A DNA stretch of 12,313 nt from Bacillota bacterium (GCA_016288175.1 JAEEYN010000119.1:1-12313), one strand, 5' to 3'; positions 1-10,200 are shown, counted from the first letter of the stretch. The notes: generated from the letters alone by a model not told the origin. Made by a program: numbers and translations.

Positions 1-1
1 G

Positions 2-1222
2 GACTACCGCGTTCAGCGCGAAGCGGGCGTCGCGGGAGCGGATGTGCTCATCGCGGCGACAGCGCATGACGAAGTCAACATGCTCTGCTGCCTGATCGGC
101 CATAAGCTCGGCGCGAAGCGCGCCATCGCCCGCGTGCGCGACCCGGAATACACCGCTCAGCTCGATTTTCTCAAGGAGGAGCTCGGCCTTTCGATGGCGA
201 TCAACCCCGAGCTTGCCGCCTCGGAAGAAATCGAGAGGCTCCTCAGGATCCCGAGCGCGCTGAATGTTGAGTTTTTCGCCCGCGGAAGAGTGGAGCTCGT
301 TGAAGTGCGCCTCAACGCCGACAATCCGCTCATCGGGCATCAGCTCGTTGAGATAAACAGAAAATTCCAGTTCAAGGTCCTCGTCTGCGCCATTCAGCGC
401 GGGGAAAACATCATCATCCCTAAGGGCGATTTCGTCCTTGAAGCGGGGGATAAGCTGCATGTCAGCGCCGCACCGGAGGAGATGGCCCGTTTCCTGCGCA
501 CAGCGTACCCCGAAAAGCGCAAAAGGGTCCGTACCGTAATGATCAGCGGCGGCAGCAGGATCGCCTACTACCTCGCCCGCTCCCTCGATAAAGTCGGCGT
601 GCAGGTGAAGATAATCGAAAGCAATCCCCAGAGGGCGACCTTTTTGAGCGAGGAACTGCCCCATGCCCTCGTCATGCTCGGCGACAGCACCGACCATGAG
701 CTGCTCGTTGAGGAAGGCGTCGAAACCGTGGACGCGTTCATCGCCCTGACGGGCATGGACGAAAACAACATCATCAGCGGTCTTTTCGCGAAATGGAAGG
801 GCGCGAGGAGCGTTATCGTGAAGGTCAACAACGAAAACCTCATCGGCGTGCTCCCCGATTCCTCCCTCGACAGCATCATCTCGCCGAAGCAGCTTACCGC
901 GAACAAGATCCTGACCTTCGTTCGCGCAATGAGCTGCAGCCCGGAGGAGAGCAATGTCGAAACCGTTCACGAGCTTGTCAGCGGCCGCATCGAGGCCCTC
1001 GAATTCCTCGCGAAGGGCAGCCACCCAATGTACGGAATTCCCCTTAAGGATCTCAACCGGTTCCTGCATAAGGATCTACTGATCGCCTGCATCGTCCGCC
1101 ACGGGAAAACGATCATCCCCGGCGGCAGCGACGCGATCCTTTCGGGCGACCGCGTTATCATCGTCACAAAGCACAAAATGTTCAACGACCTTGCCGATAT
1201 CCTTACCGGCAGCATCGCATAA
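2..1222 (+). CDS. trkA: TrkA, K+ uptake regulatory (RCK/NAD-binding) protein, 5'-truncated
   Basis: This is the cytoplasmic nucleotide-binding subunit that gates TrkH K+ uptake. The frame is open from base 2, so the gene begins before the window; the GTG at 44 is internal. 406 residues are visible. TrkA proteins are usually about 450, so roughly 45-50 N-terminal residues, including the first Rossmann glycine motif, are missing. Visible order: the rest of RCK domain 1 (EAGVAGADVLIAAT, then DEVNMLCCLIGHKLGAKR and ARVRDPEY); a first TrkA_C domain (about residues 95-165, with NPLIGHQL); a second Rossmann/RCK domain (about 177-280, with GDSTDHELL and ALTGMDENN); and a second TrkA_C domain (about 324-392). 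The second glycine loop reads GGSRIA rather than the usual GGGRIG-like pattern, while the acidic residue after it (IIES) is kept. It ends 17 bp before trkH, supporting a trkAH operon. KtrA is unlikely because the protein has two RCK units. Confidence 0.95.
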   Translation, partial: DYRVQREAGVAGADVLIAATAHDEVNMLCCLIGHKLGAKRAIARVRDPEYTAQLDFLKEELGLSMAINPELAASEEIERLLRIPSALNVEFFARGRVELVEVRLNADNPLIGHQLVEINRKFQFKVLVCAIQRGENIIIPKGDFVLEAGDKLHVSAAPEEMARFLRTAYPEKRKRVRTVMISGGSRIAYYLARSLDKVGVQVKIIESNPQRATFLSEELPHALVMLGDSTDHELLVEEGVETVDAFIALTGMDENNIISGLFAKWKGARSVIVKVNNENLIGVLPDSSLDSIISPKQLTANKILTFVRAMSCSPEESNVETVHELVSGRIEALEFLAKGSHPMYGIPLKDLNRFLHKDLLIACIVRHGKTIIPGGSDAILSGDRVIIVTKHKMFNDLADILTGSIA

Positions 1223-1227
1223 AAAGC

Positions 1228-1232
1228 GGAGG
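1228..1232 (+). promoter_or_regulatory. Shine-Dalgarno site that sets a TTG start for trkH
   Basis: GGAGG lies in the 17-bp trkA-trkH gap and is followed by a 7-base spacer to the TTG at 1240. The first in-frame ATG, at 1252, would be 19 bases away, which is too far. The spacing therefore favours TTG. Confidence 0.7.
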
Positions 1233-1239
1233 CAGGCCT

Positions 1240-2691
1240 TTGAATTACCGCATGGTCTTCAATATGCTGGGCAAGATAGTGCTCAGCGCGGCGGCGCTCA
1301 TGCTGCTGCCGGTCATAATCTCCGCCTGCTCGGGCGCGAGTGATCTTTCCGCGCTCCTTCTTTCCGCGCTCATAACCGCCGGCATCGGCGGACTGCTGCT
1401 GCTCATTAAGCCGAAATCGAACGCGATCTACGCCAAGGAAGGCTTCGTGATCGTTGCCCTTTCCTGGCTTGCGATGTCCCTTCTCGGCGCGCTGCCCTTC
1501 CTTCTCGGCGGGATCTTCCCGAGCTATCTCGACTGCGTTTTCGAAACAGCTTCGGGCTTCACGACGACGGGCGCGACGGTCTGCACCGCCATTTCCGCGA
1601 TCCCCCACGGCATCGGCTTCTGGCGCTGTCTCATAATCTTCGTCGGCGGCATGGGCGTTCTCGTCTTTGTCATGGCCGTCATGCCCCTTTCGAAGGAGCG
1701 TTCGATGCACATCATGCGCGCAGAGGTCCCCGGTCCGAGCGTCGGCAAGCTTGTCGCGAAGGCGAAAAACACCGCGCTGATCCTTTACGCGATCTATTTC
1801 TGCCTCATGGTCATCGAGGCGATCTTCCTGCTCTTCGGAGGGATGAGCGCCTATGAAGCGTTCACCACGGCGATGTCCACCGCCGGCACCGGCGGCTTCA
1901 TGGTCCTCGACGAAGGCATGATCGGCCTTTCGCCGTATCTTCAGACCGTCGCGACGGTGTTCATGCTGATCTTCGCCGTCAACTTCAACCTATATTTCTA
2001 CATTATTCTCCGCAAGCTCGGCGTCGTCGTCAAAAACGAGGAGCTGCACTGGTTCCTGGGCATCTTCGTCATCTGCATCACGCTCATAACCTTCAACATC
2101 CGCCATCTTTACGGCAGCCTCGGCGAAGCGCTCCACCACGCGGCGTTCAACGGCGCGTCGATCTACAGCACGACGGGCTTCGCTTCCTTCGATTTCGATA
2201 AATGGCCGACGCTTTCGAAGTGCATCCTTCTTCTGATGATGCTCCTCGGCGGCTGCGCCGGCTCCACCGCGGGCGGCATCAAGACCTCCCGCTTCATCAT
2301 CCTCGTCAAAAACGGCTGGAATGAGCTGCGCCGCCTCGCGCACCCGAAATACGTCCACGCCCTGCGTCTCGACAACAAGCCCGTTCCCGAAACGGTCGTG
2401 CGCTCCGTGCTCGTCTATTTCTCCGTCATCATCGCGCTCGTCTTTGCCTCCGTGCTGCTCGTTTCCTTTGACGGCTACAGCTTCGAAGCGACGGTCTCCT
2501 CCGTCTTTGCCTGCATTTTCAACGTCGGTCCCGGCTTCTCCGCCGTCGGTCCCGTTGAGAATTACGCCCATTTCTCCGATTTCAGCAAGATCGTGCTGAC
2601 CCTCGATATGCTGATCGGCCGCCTCGAGATCTGGCCGATGCTGCTGCTCTTCTCCCCCTCCACCTGGAGAAAGCGCTCGATGTACCGATAA
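1240..2691 (+). CDS. trkH: TrkH family K+ uptake membrane subunit
   Basis: Integral membrane, channel-like K+ translocating subunit of the Trk system; the family has four membrane-pore-membrane repeats. The protein is 483 residues, normal for TrkH. All four pore signatures are visible: SGFTTTGAT (about 105-113), MSTAGTGGF (212-220), YSTTGFASF (309-317) and FNVGPGFSAVGP (427-438), each with the filter glycine. The loop GGCAGSTAGGIKTSR (337-351), typical of TrkH, is present. The C-terminus reads LDMLIGRLEIWPMLLL, the usual family ending. Hydrophobic segments run through the whole length. I chose the TTG at 1240 because of a GGAGG seven bases upstream. It lies directly after trkA, so both subunits are probably made together. 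KtrB is the close alternative, but pairing with a two-RCK TrkA favours TrkH. Confidence 0.95.
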   Translation: MNYRMVFNMLGKIVLSAAALMLLPVIISACSGASDLSALLLSALITAGIGGLLLLIKPKSNAIYAKEGFVIVALSWLAMSLLGALPFLLGGIFPSYLDCVFETASGFTTTGATVCTAISAIPHGIGFWRCLIIFVGGMGVLVFVMAVMPLSKERSMHIMRAEVPGPSVGKLVAKAKNTALILYAIYFCLMVIEAIFLLFGGMSAYEAFTTAMSTAGTGGFMVLDEGMIGLSPYLQTVATVFMLIFAVNFNLYFYIILRKLGVVVKNEELHWFLGIFVICITLITFNIRHLYGSLGEALHHAAFNGASIYSTTGFASFDFDKWPTLSKCILLLMMLLGGCAGSTAGGIKTSRFIILVKNGWNELRRLAHPKYVHALRLDNKPVPETVVRSVLVYFSVIIALVFASVLLVSFDGYSFEATVSSVFACIFNVGPGFSAVGPVENYAHFSDFSKIVLTLDMLIGRLEIWPMLLLFSPSTWRKRSMYR

Positions 2692-2736
2692 TCAAGCCCC
2701 CTCCGGCCATTGCCGGGAATCAACGAAAAAACGAAA

Positions 2737-2742
2737 AGAGGT
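2737..2742 (+). promoter_or_regulatory. Shine-Dalgarno site of glgA
   Basis: AGAGGT is followed by a 7-base spacer to the ATG at 2750. It supports the start that yields the N-terminal KVLIVASECVPF strand expected for glycogen synthases. Confidence 0.65.
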
Positions 2743-2749
2743 CCCCGAA

Positions 2750-4189
2750 ATGAAAGTTCTGATCGTCGCAAGCGAATGCGTTCCCTTCATCAAGACCGGC
2801 GGTCTTGCAGACGTCGTCGGCGCGCTGCCCGCCGCAGAAAAGAAGCTCGGCGCGGAAGTCGCGGTCATGATCCCGAAATACAGCCGGATCGCCGAGGAAT
2901 ACCGTTTCCATATGACCCACGTCATCGATTTTTACATCGACCTCGGCTGGCGCAGGCAGTTTGTGGGCGTCGATATGCTCGAAAAGGACGGCATACGCTA
3001 TTATTTCCTCGACAACGAGTATTATTTCAAGCAGAATTACGTTTATACCGACGGCGATTTCGAAACGGAACGCTTCTGCTGGTTCGCGAAGGCCGTGCTC
3101 GAATCGATCCTCCGCATCGGCTTCGAACCGGATGTTCTCCACCTCAACGACTGGCAGACAGGCCTTATCGCGATGCTCCTCAATGAGCAGTACCGCCACC
3201 ACAACGCCCTTCGGGATGTCAGGACCGTTTTCACGATCCACAATCTCCGCTATCAGGGCCTCATGAGCCCGCTGTTCGCCAACGACCTTCTCTCCCTCGG
3301 GCAGTACGCGCTTTCGAAGATCGAATACTATTGCTTCGCCAACGCCATGAAGGCCGGCATCATCTACGCCGACGCCGTTTCGACAGTCAGCCCCTCCTAC
3401 GCGAACGAGATCCGGACCGCGAAATACGGCGAAACGCTGGACGGCCTGCTCTCCTCCCGCGGGGACGGCATCACGGGCATTCTGAACGGCATCGACCGCA
3501 AGAGCTATAATCCCTGGACTGACAAAGCGCTTTCCTGCCGCTATTCGAAAAATTCCCTTGCGGGCAAAGCGAAATGCAAGGCGGCGATGCAGTCCGATCT
3601 CGGTCTGCGCGTCGATCCGGACGCGCCGGTTGCTTCCGTGATCTCCCGCCTCACGAACCAGAAGGGTCTCGACCTTGTGGATCAGGTCCTCCCCGGCCTT
3701 CTCGACCTCGGGATGCAGGTCGTGATCCTCGGCATGGGCGACGCGTGGCTCGAAAACCGCTTCGGCTCGCTCGCGAATTCCGATTACGGCCGCGGCCGCG
3801 TCGCCTTCCGCTGCGAGATGAACGACGCGCTGGCAAGGCGCATCTACGCGGGCTCCGATATGTTCCTGATGCCCTCCGCCTTCGAGCCTTGCGGGCTTTC
3901 GCAGATGATCGCCCTGCGCTACGGCACGATCCCCGTCGTTCGCGAAACTGGCGGTCTTGCGGATTCCGTCATCCCCTACAACAAATTCACCGATGAGGGC
4001 AACGGTTTCTCCTTCCGCAATTATTCGGCGAACGAACTGTATAACGCCTGCCGCGACGCCGTTGAGCTCTTCAGAAACGACCGCGCCTGCTGGCAGAGGA
4101 TGGTCGTCCGCGCGATGGAAACCAACCTCGGCTGGAACGAAAGCGCGAAGCAGTACCTCGCGATGTATTCGAGGATCTCGGGGAAATAA
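2750..4189 (+). CDS. glgA: Glycogen/starch synthase (ADP-glucose), GT5 family
   Basis: Transfers glucose from ADP-glucose to the non-reducing end of alpha-1,4-glucan in the cytoplasm. 479 residues matches the usual bacterial GlgA length of about 480. The N-terminal GT5 catalytic domain opens with KVLIVASECVPFIKTGGLADV; the KTGGL motif (15-19) contributes the nucleotide-sugar lysine. Other family motifs are HLNDWQTGL (131-139), TIHNLRYQG (162-170) and GILNGID (243-249). The C-terminal GT-B domain carries SRLTNQKG (299-306, with Arg300 and Lys305 in the phosphate-binding positions), then SAFEPCGLSQMIALRYGTIPVV (starting at 376, with catalytic-region Glu379) and TGGLAD (400-405). No key residue is missing. 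It starts 58 bp after trkH without a clear terminator, so read-through from trkAH is possible. No glgC, glgD, glgB or glgP lies in the window, so the gene is apart from a full glycogen operon here. Confidence 0.96.
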   Translation: MKVLIVASECVPFIKTGGLADVVGALPAAEKKLGAEVAVMIPKYSRIAEEYRFHMTHVIDFYIDLGWRRQFVGVDMLEKDGIRYYFLDNEYYFKQNYVYTDGDFETERFCWFAKAVLESILRIGFEPDVLHLNDWQTGLIAMLLNEQYRHHNALRDVRTVFTIHNLRYQGLMSPLFANDLLSLGQYALSKIEYYCFANAMKAGIIYADAVSTVSPSYANEIRTAKYGETLDGLLSSRGDGITGILNGIDRKSYNPWTDKALSCRYSKNSLAGKAKCKAAMQSDLGLRVDPDAPVASVISRLTNQKGLDLVDQVLPGLLDLGMQVVILGMGDAWLENRFGSLANSDYGRGRVAFRCEMNDALARRIYAGSDMFLMPSAFEPCGLSQMIALRYGTIPVVRETGGLADSVIPYNKFTDEGNGFSFRNYSANELYNACRDAVELFRNDRACWQRMVVRAMETNLGWNESAKQYLAMYSRISGK

Positions 4190-4205
4190 ATCCGAATCAG
4201 CAAGC

Positions 4206-4256
4206 AAAAAGCCGTCAGCGGCGTACCCTTATCAGGGTGCGGCTGACGGCTTTTTT
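4206..4256. terminator. Bidirectional intrinsic terminator between convergent genes
   Basis: A 14-base perfect stem (AAAAAGCCGTCAGC at 4206-4219, pairing with GCTGACGGCTTTTT at 4242-4255) is extended by an imperfect inner stem (ACCCT/AGGGT) around a TATC loop. A run of six T on the + strand and five T on the - strand let it stop transcription in both directions. It begins 16 bases past the glgA stop. On the other side it sits one base beyond the stop codon of the large minus-strand gene. Confidence 0.92.
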
Positions 4257-4257
4257 A

Positions 4258-7200
4258 TCAGTATCCCGTCGTTATCTCATGCACCTCTCCGTCGTCGGTG
4301 AGCTTTATAGCTTCACCCGCGCCTCCGCGCACGGCACGGACGCGGTAGAGCGTCCGCCCGTTTTCGCCGAAGCGGTATTCGAATGAAAACTCATCAAGCG
4401 TTGTGCAGGGGCGGATCTCCAATGTGTCGCCGTGCTTTCCGAGACCGAGGATATGCTCTACCGCCGCGCGGTACAGCCAGCCCGCCGCGCCGGTATAGAG
4501 GCTCCAACCGCCTCGTCCGACGAGACGGCCGATGGAATACACGTCGCCGCAGACGGCGTAGGGCTCGGTCTTATAGGTCCCGATGCCCGCTTCGTCCGAA
4601 TGCGAAAGCGGGTTCAGTTCATCGAAAAGCCGTTCCGCCGTTTCCGCAAGACCCAGTTTGCAGGCGGCGATCACGCACCACGCCGCGGCATGGGTGTACT
4701 GCCCGCCATTTTCGCGCACACCGGGGAGATAGCCCTCGATATAGCCGACGCTGCGGCCTGCCCCGCCGAAAGGCGGCGCGAGCAGCTTCACGAGCGCGTG
4801 CTCCCCGTCCTCAAGCACGGCAAGCGTGTTTTCGAAAGCCTCCCTGCCGTGCTCCGCGCCGGAAAAGACCGCGAAACAGGCCGTGACGCAGTCGAAAACA
4901 TTGAGCTTGCTGCCGTCTCCGTAGAACGCGCGGGTGTATTTTTCGCCATCCCAACAGTTTCTTTCGATGTTTTCGCGCATGACTGCGGCCTTCTGCACCA
5001 ATTCCTCGGCAATCTCCGCTTTTCGCATTTCGCGCAGAAACTTCGCCAAACCCTCCGCCGCCATGACCGCGAGGAACGCCGTGACCGTGCTTTCGCCGCC
5101 GCCATCGCCGACCGCATCCATGCCGTCGTTCCAGTCGCCGCTGCCCATCAGCGGCAGTCCGTGTGCGCCGATGTCCCGAAACGGCAGTTCCGCCGCGCGC
5201 AGGCAGTGCCCGAGGAAGCTTTCGCTCCCTTCTTCCGGGAAAAAGTCATAAAGGTCGCGCCGCCCCGGCGGTATCGGTCGGCTTTCGAGAAATGGGACCT
5301 CCTCCGAAAGGAGTGAAAGATCGCCCGTGACGCGCAGGTATTCGCAGGCAATGAGCGGCAGGAAAAGGCGGTCGTCGCCGATGCGCGTACGGACGCCCCG
5401 CCCATCCTCATGCCACCAGTGCAGAACATCCCCCTCAGGGAACTGCTTTGCCGCGCAGACGAGAAGCTGCCGCTTCGCGCGGGCGGGATCCGTCATCAGC
5501 AACGCCGAAACATCCTGAAGCTGATCGCGGAAGCCCGTCGCGCCGCCGCTCTGATAGAATCCCGTGCGGGTCATGAGCCTCGCCTGATAAAGCTGGCAGA
5601 GCAGCGGTCCGTTCAAAAGCGTGTCGAAGCGCGGTCTGCCCGTTCGGAAAACAAGGCTTTCGAGTTTTTCCCGGCGAAACGCCCGTGCGCTTCGCATCGC
5701 TCCGCGGTAATCCGCCGAGGCAATGATCTTTTCGGCCTCATCCTCCGCCGCGCAGCCGAGCAGAAGCACCGCATCCGCCTTTTTTCCCGGCGGAACAGCG
5801 AGCGGCGTCCACACGCAGGGCGAAGTCAGTTCCCCCTCTTCGGCGGTGAGCAGCCTTTCGCCCGGCGCCGCGGCAATGAACGCCTCTTCGCCCTTTTCCC
5901 AAAGGATGTCCCTGATGAATACGGCGTTTTCCGCCGCTCGGCAGCGCTTTGTTTCGCGCCGCAGGTATTCCCCGAGAATGGGATCGATCCGAAGCTCGAA
6001 AGCGAGCTCCTTCTTTGTTTTTCCGGTGTTTTCGGCTTCGAGCCGATAATATTTGAGCGGCAGTTCCGCGTCGACGGTCTCCGTGAGCGAAACGCGCAGC
6101 TCCGCCGTTTTGAAGGAAAAACGCGTGTACCCGCAGCCGTGCGCGCATTCGTATGCCCCGTTTTCGGGCGGAAGCGCGATCCTCTCCCCGCTCCCGGCGT
6201 CGGTCAGCGCGAGCCTTTCGCCGCGGCCGTCGCGAAGCGCGTCGTTCGTCCAGGGCGTGAGGCGGGCGAGCCGCGCATTCCCCGCGAAGGTATAGCCCCC
6301 GCCGGATTCGGTAACGAGCGTTCCGATGCGCCTGCCGCCGATCGCGTTCGACCAGGGCAGCGGCGTTTTCCTTCCGGCAGGGAGGATGATCCGGTATTCC
6401 CCTCTCTGCGCGTCGAAACCGCCGAAGCCGTTGAAGAATTCCGGCTTTTCGCCCTCCTCCGGCGGGAAGGTCTTCATTTCCTCCGTTTTGCGGTTCGTTT
6501 TTTCGTCTTTTCTGCGCTTCGCATCCTCCGTCAGCGCCGCGAACGGCGCGGCGGGATCGAGACGCACGAGCGCACAGCCGAGGATCAGTTCGCGCTCGCT
6601 CCTTTCTGCTTCGAATCCGTGGACAAGCCGCGCGAAAGCCTTCCCGGAAACGATGCCCTCGAGCGCGGCGCGAAGGGGTTCGCCGTAGCGGTTCTCATAG
6701 CCGCCGATGATGACGAGCTGCGTCTTCTGCCCCGCCGAAACGATCCAATCGAGCGCGCGGACGATCAGCGCCGCGCCTGCAAGCTCCTCCGCGAAATTAA
6801 CTTCGGCGGCAACGGTCGGAAGATCCGGCGAGATCCCGAAGCGCCACAGCCCGCCTTTCCCCGCGGAAGCCTGGCCTCTTTCCCGCGGACCCCGCGCTTT
6901 GTTTCCCGCCGGGGTGCCTGTCAGCAAGCGGTACGCGAGCAGCGAAGCGAGGGCAAATTCCCGCCGCGCGACGCCGGCCTCCCGAAAGCGCTGCACCGCC
7001 CTTGCACGGGCGACGGGTTCAATGCCCGAACCCGCGAGGCGCGGCAGCTGGTTTTTAACGGCCGTCAGCGCTTCCTCCCGGCTTCCTGCGATCCCGCAGA
7101 GGAGGCGTACCCTCGCGGACTCCCCCGGCGCGAGCCGCAGTTCGGTCACGGCGGAATAATAGGGCTCGACCGGCTGTTCCGTCGGCAGTTCACCCGCGGA

Positions 7201-10200
7201 ATTCTCCGCCGCTCTTTTATCAAGGCAGGCGAGGATGTCCCCGCCGCGGCCCGGGCGTACGAGTCCGTCGCAGCAGAGCTCCGTCCCGCCCGGCGCGATG
7301 AAGTGGAAGAACGCCGTTTTTTCCGCGCGTCCGGGTCTTTTTCTTGCCGTGAACAGCAGCGTTTCGCCGACTTTTTCCGAATCGACGGTCACCCGTACGA
7401 AGGCGGGGTGAGCCCTGTCCTCCGCCTCCGGCGCGAGAGCGATCTCCGCAAAGGCGCCGACGGTGCAGACCTCCTCCGACCTTCCGCAGTTGACGAGTTC
7501 GAGCGTTCGCAGTTCGCAGTTCAAGCCGGGCAGGATCACGCCGAGAGAAGCTTCGAGCGGGCCGATCCGCTCGCGGAAGCTCAGTTTATGCATCTGTGCG
7601 GTCATCTCCCCGCCGATCTTTCGGCGGGTCCTTCCGACAGCGACGGCGAATTCGATCCCGCTTTCGGCAAAGCTGTCCCGCCTGTACCGCGTCAGAAGGA
7701 TATCCCCGCTGCGCGAAACGCCCCTGCCGTCCGCCGTCATGAAAACCGAATACTCCCTTTCCGAGATCACGCCGCAGAGCATTTCGCCCTCTTCGGCAGC
7801 AACCGGAGGCAGGTTTCGCCGCGCGGCCGGGCGGCGCAGGGAGGGGTGGAAGGCGCCGACGCGGATCGGATCCGCCGGCATATTCTCGAAAAGAAGCTGC
7901 TCGTTCGCCGCTGTGTTCGGGAGCTCCATAAACCTCCGGCGGAACGCACCGTCCGTCAGAAGATTCGCGACCGAGCAAAGGATCATGCCCTGGTGATGCG
8001 CCATGAAGCTTCCGACAACGCGCGCCCCCTCGCCGCCGACGCGGCTCTTTGTTCGGTCGAGCGCTTCGAAAAAGCCGTATTCTCCGAACATTCCGAGCTC
8101 CGCGAGCTTTCGAAGGTTCCGGACAGCGAGCTTCGGCTCCACCGCAAGCGCGAGGGCGGAGGCATACGGCGCGATCACATCCTGCTTTTCGCTTTCCCTC
8201 GAGAGGGCAAGCGCGGGCGTTCCGAAGGCGCGGTACTGATAACGCAGCTGTTCATCGAAGGCGTAATATCCCGATTCCGAAACGCCCCAGACCTCCCCGC
8301 GCGAGGCGAGGATCTGCGTCAGGACAGCGCTCCTTGAAACCTCCTTTTGAAGGCTGCCCTCCGCCGTATCGAAAAAGATCAGCGGCATCAGGTATTCGAA
8401 GGCCGTCCCGCTCCAGCTTTTCAGGCAGCGTCCGCCCGGAACGTCGCAGGCGAGCCTTCCGAGAGTAAACCAGTGGCGGGCGCCGACCCTTTCCCAGGCG
8501 ACGGAAACGAAGCTCAGTATCCGCGCTTCGGAGGCCCAAAGGTCGTAATGCGCCGGCGTCAGCTTCCCGTTTTCGTAATCGAGACCGATATAAAAAAGCC
8601 GTTTCGGCGCGTCGTAGAGCGCGGCGAGGTCCATGCCCTCCGCAACGGCGTTCATCCGGCGGGCGAGTTCTTCCTTAAATTCCGGGCCGAATCTTCCGAG
8701 CTCTTCCGCCTCGATCCCGGAGACCGCGGCCGCCGCCGTCACAAGACAGCAAAAGAGGTTCCCGCAGTCCACCGAAGAAACGAAGCGCGGCTTCGGAAGC
8801 GAAAGATCCGCCGTGCTGTACCAGTTGAAGGGCAGCCCGCGCCATTTTTCAAGCCTTTCGATGGTCGAAACCGTTCGGTCGAGGCGCAGCAGCAGCCCGT
8901 CGGCATCGATGAAGCCGAGATCCTTCGCGCAGACCGCAGCGGCGAGGGCCATGCCGATATTCGTCGGCGAGGTCAGCGGCGCAATTCCCCGCAGCGGCTC
9001 CTGCTGGAAATTATCCGGCGGCAGAAAGTGCGTCTTTTCAGTGCAGTTTTCCTCAAAAAAGCGCCATGTCCTCTCCGCCGCGGCGAGCAGTAGCTCCTTC
9101 TCCTCCCCGTTCGGGGAATAGGGCTTTTTCCTTCCGTCAAGCCGCATCACCGTAAGCGGCGCCGCGAAGAAAAGCGCCGCGAGAACAAGCGCGGAAACGA
9201 GCAGCGGCTCGGGCGACGCAAGACGGAATACAGCCGACGCCGCAAGCGAAAGCCCCGCTGCCGGGCAGGGCCAGAGCTTCAGATACTCCGCCTTTCCCTT
9301 CTTTTCGCCGTCCGCCGCTGTGCGCCATTCGAGCATCTTTTTATGCGAAACCGTCATCCGCCAGAGCGCCCGAACGATCGCGTCGGCGTCCTTGAGCGCG
9401 GCGAAGGGCAGGACCGCAAGCTCCGTCAGCTTCCTTCGAAGCATGATCACCCGCGGGCGGGCGGCAACGCGCTTCCCCGTGAGAATGCGCGGAAGGTCCG
9501 CGATGAATCCCGCCGCAGGTTCGATGAAAAAGCAGACAAGCGCCGCGACAAACGCCGCGCCGAAGCCGAAAACGACGGAATTCGTCAGCGCGAGGTACGC
9601 CGCGCCGGGAACGAGCCCGCCGAAAACGTTCATCAGCATCTTCCGCCGCGAAACGGGGTCGACGGCGCGCCGTTTTTTACCGAAAACATAGCCGAGCAGC
9701 TGTGTATCGCCCCTCAGCCAGCGATGGCGGCGGCCCTGATAGCCGAGGTATGATGAAGGCTCGCCGTCATAGAGCACGGTCGAGCCCGCAAACGCCGCTC
9801 CTGCGAGGCTGCCTTCGAGCAGGTCGTGGCTGAGAACTGTGTTCTCTTCGATCAGCCCCGACGACGCGCGCCGGAAGCCCTCGATATCAATGATGCCCTT
9901 CCCTCCGAAACTTCCGCTGCCGAAGAGGTCGAAGTAAAAATCGGAAACCTCCGAAGAATAGGCGCTCATGCCGCTCTCACCGCTTATCAGCATCGCAAAG
10001 CGGCTTTTCGCGGCGGAGCGGGAGGTCGAAGCCATCCTCGGAACAATGATATTATAGCCCGAGTAAGGTTTTTTCGCATTCTCCACGCGATAAACCGGGC
10101 GGTTCAGCGGATGCGCCGCCGCGCCGATGAGCCTCGCGAGCGCGCCGTTCGGCATCACGGTATCGGCGTCCAGCACGGCAAGATAGCGGAATTTCCCGGC

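Noticed and set aside
44..46. GTG at 44 as the trkA start
   Set aside because: The frame continues upstream to the window edge with residues (EAGVAGAD) that are typical TrkA sequence, so the true start lies outside the window.
2703..2716. Short hairpin CCGGC-CATT-GCCGG between trkH and glgA
   Set aside because: Only a five-base stem and no T-tract afterwards, so I do not call it a terminator or attenuator.
2720..4207. 495-codon open frame on the - strand opposite glgA
   Set aside because: It mirrors glgA almost exactly, runs into the terminator stem and shows no protein family features.
5410..8337. 975-codon open frame on the + strand, antisense to the glucan synthase gene
   Set aside because: It is composed of Arg/Ala/Pro/Glu-rich sequence with no recognisable motif and lies wholly opposite a gene with strong family motifs. 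GC-rich third codon positions commonly keep the opposite frame open.
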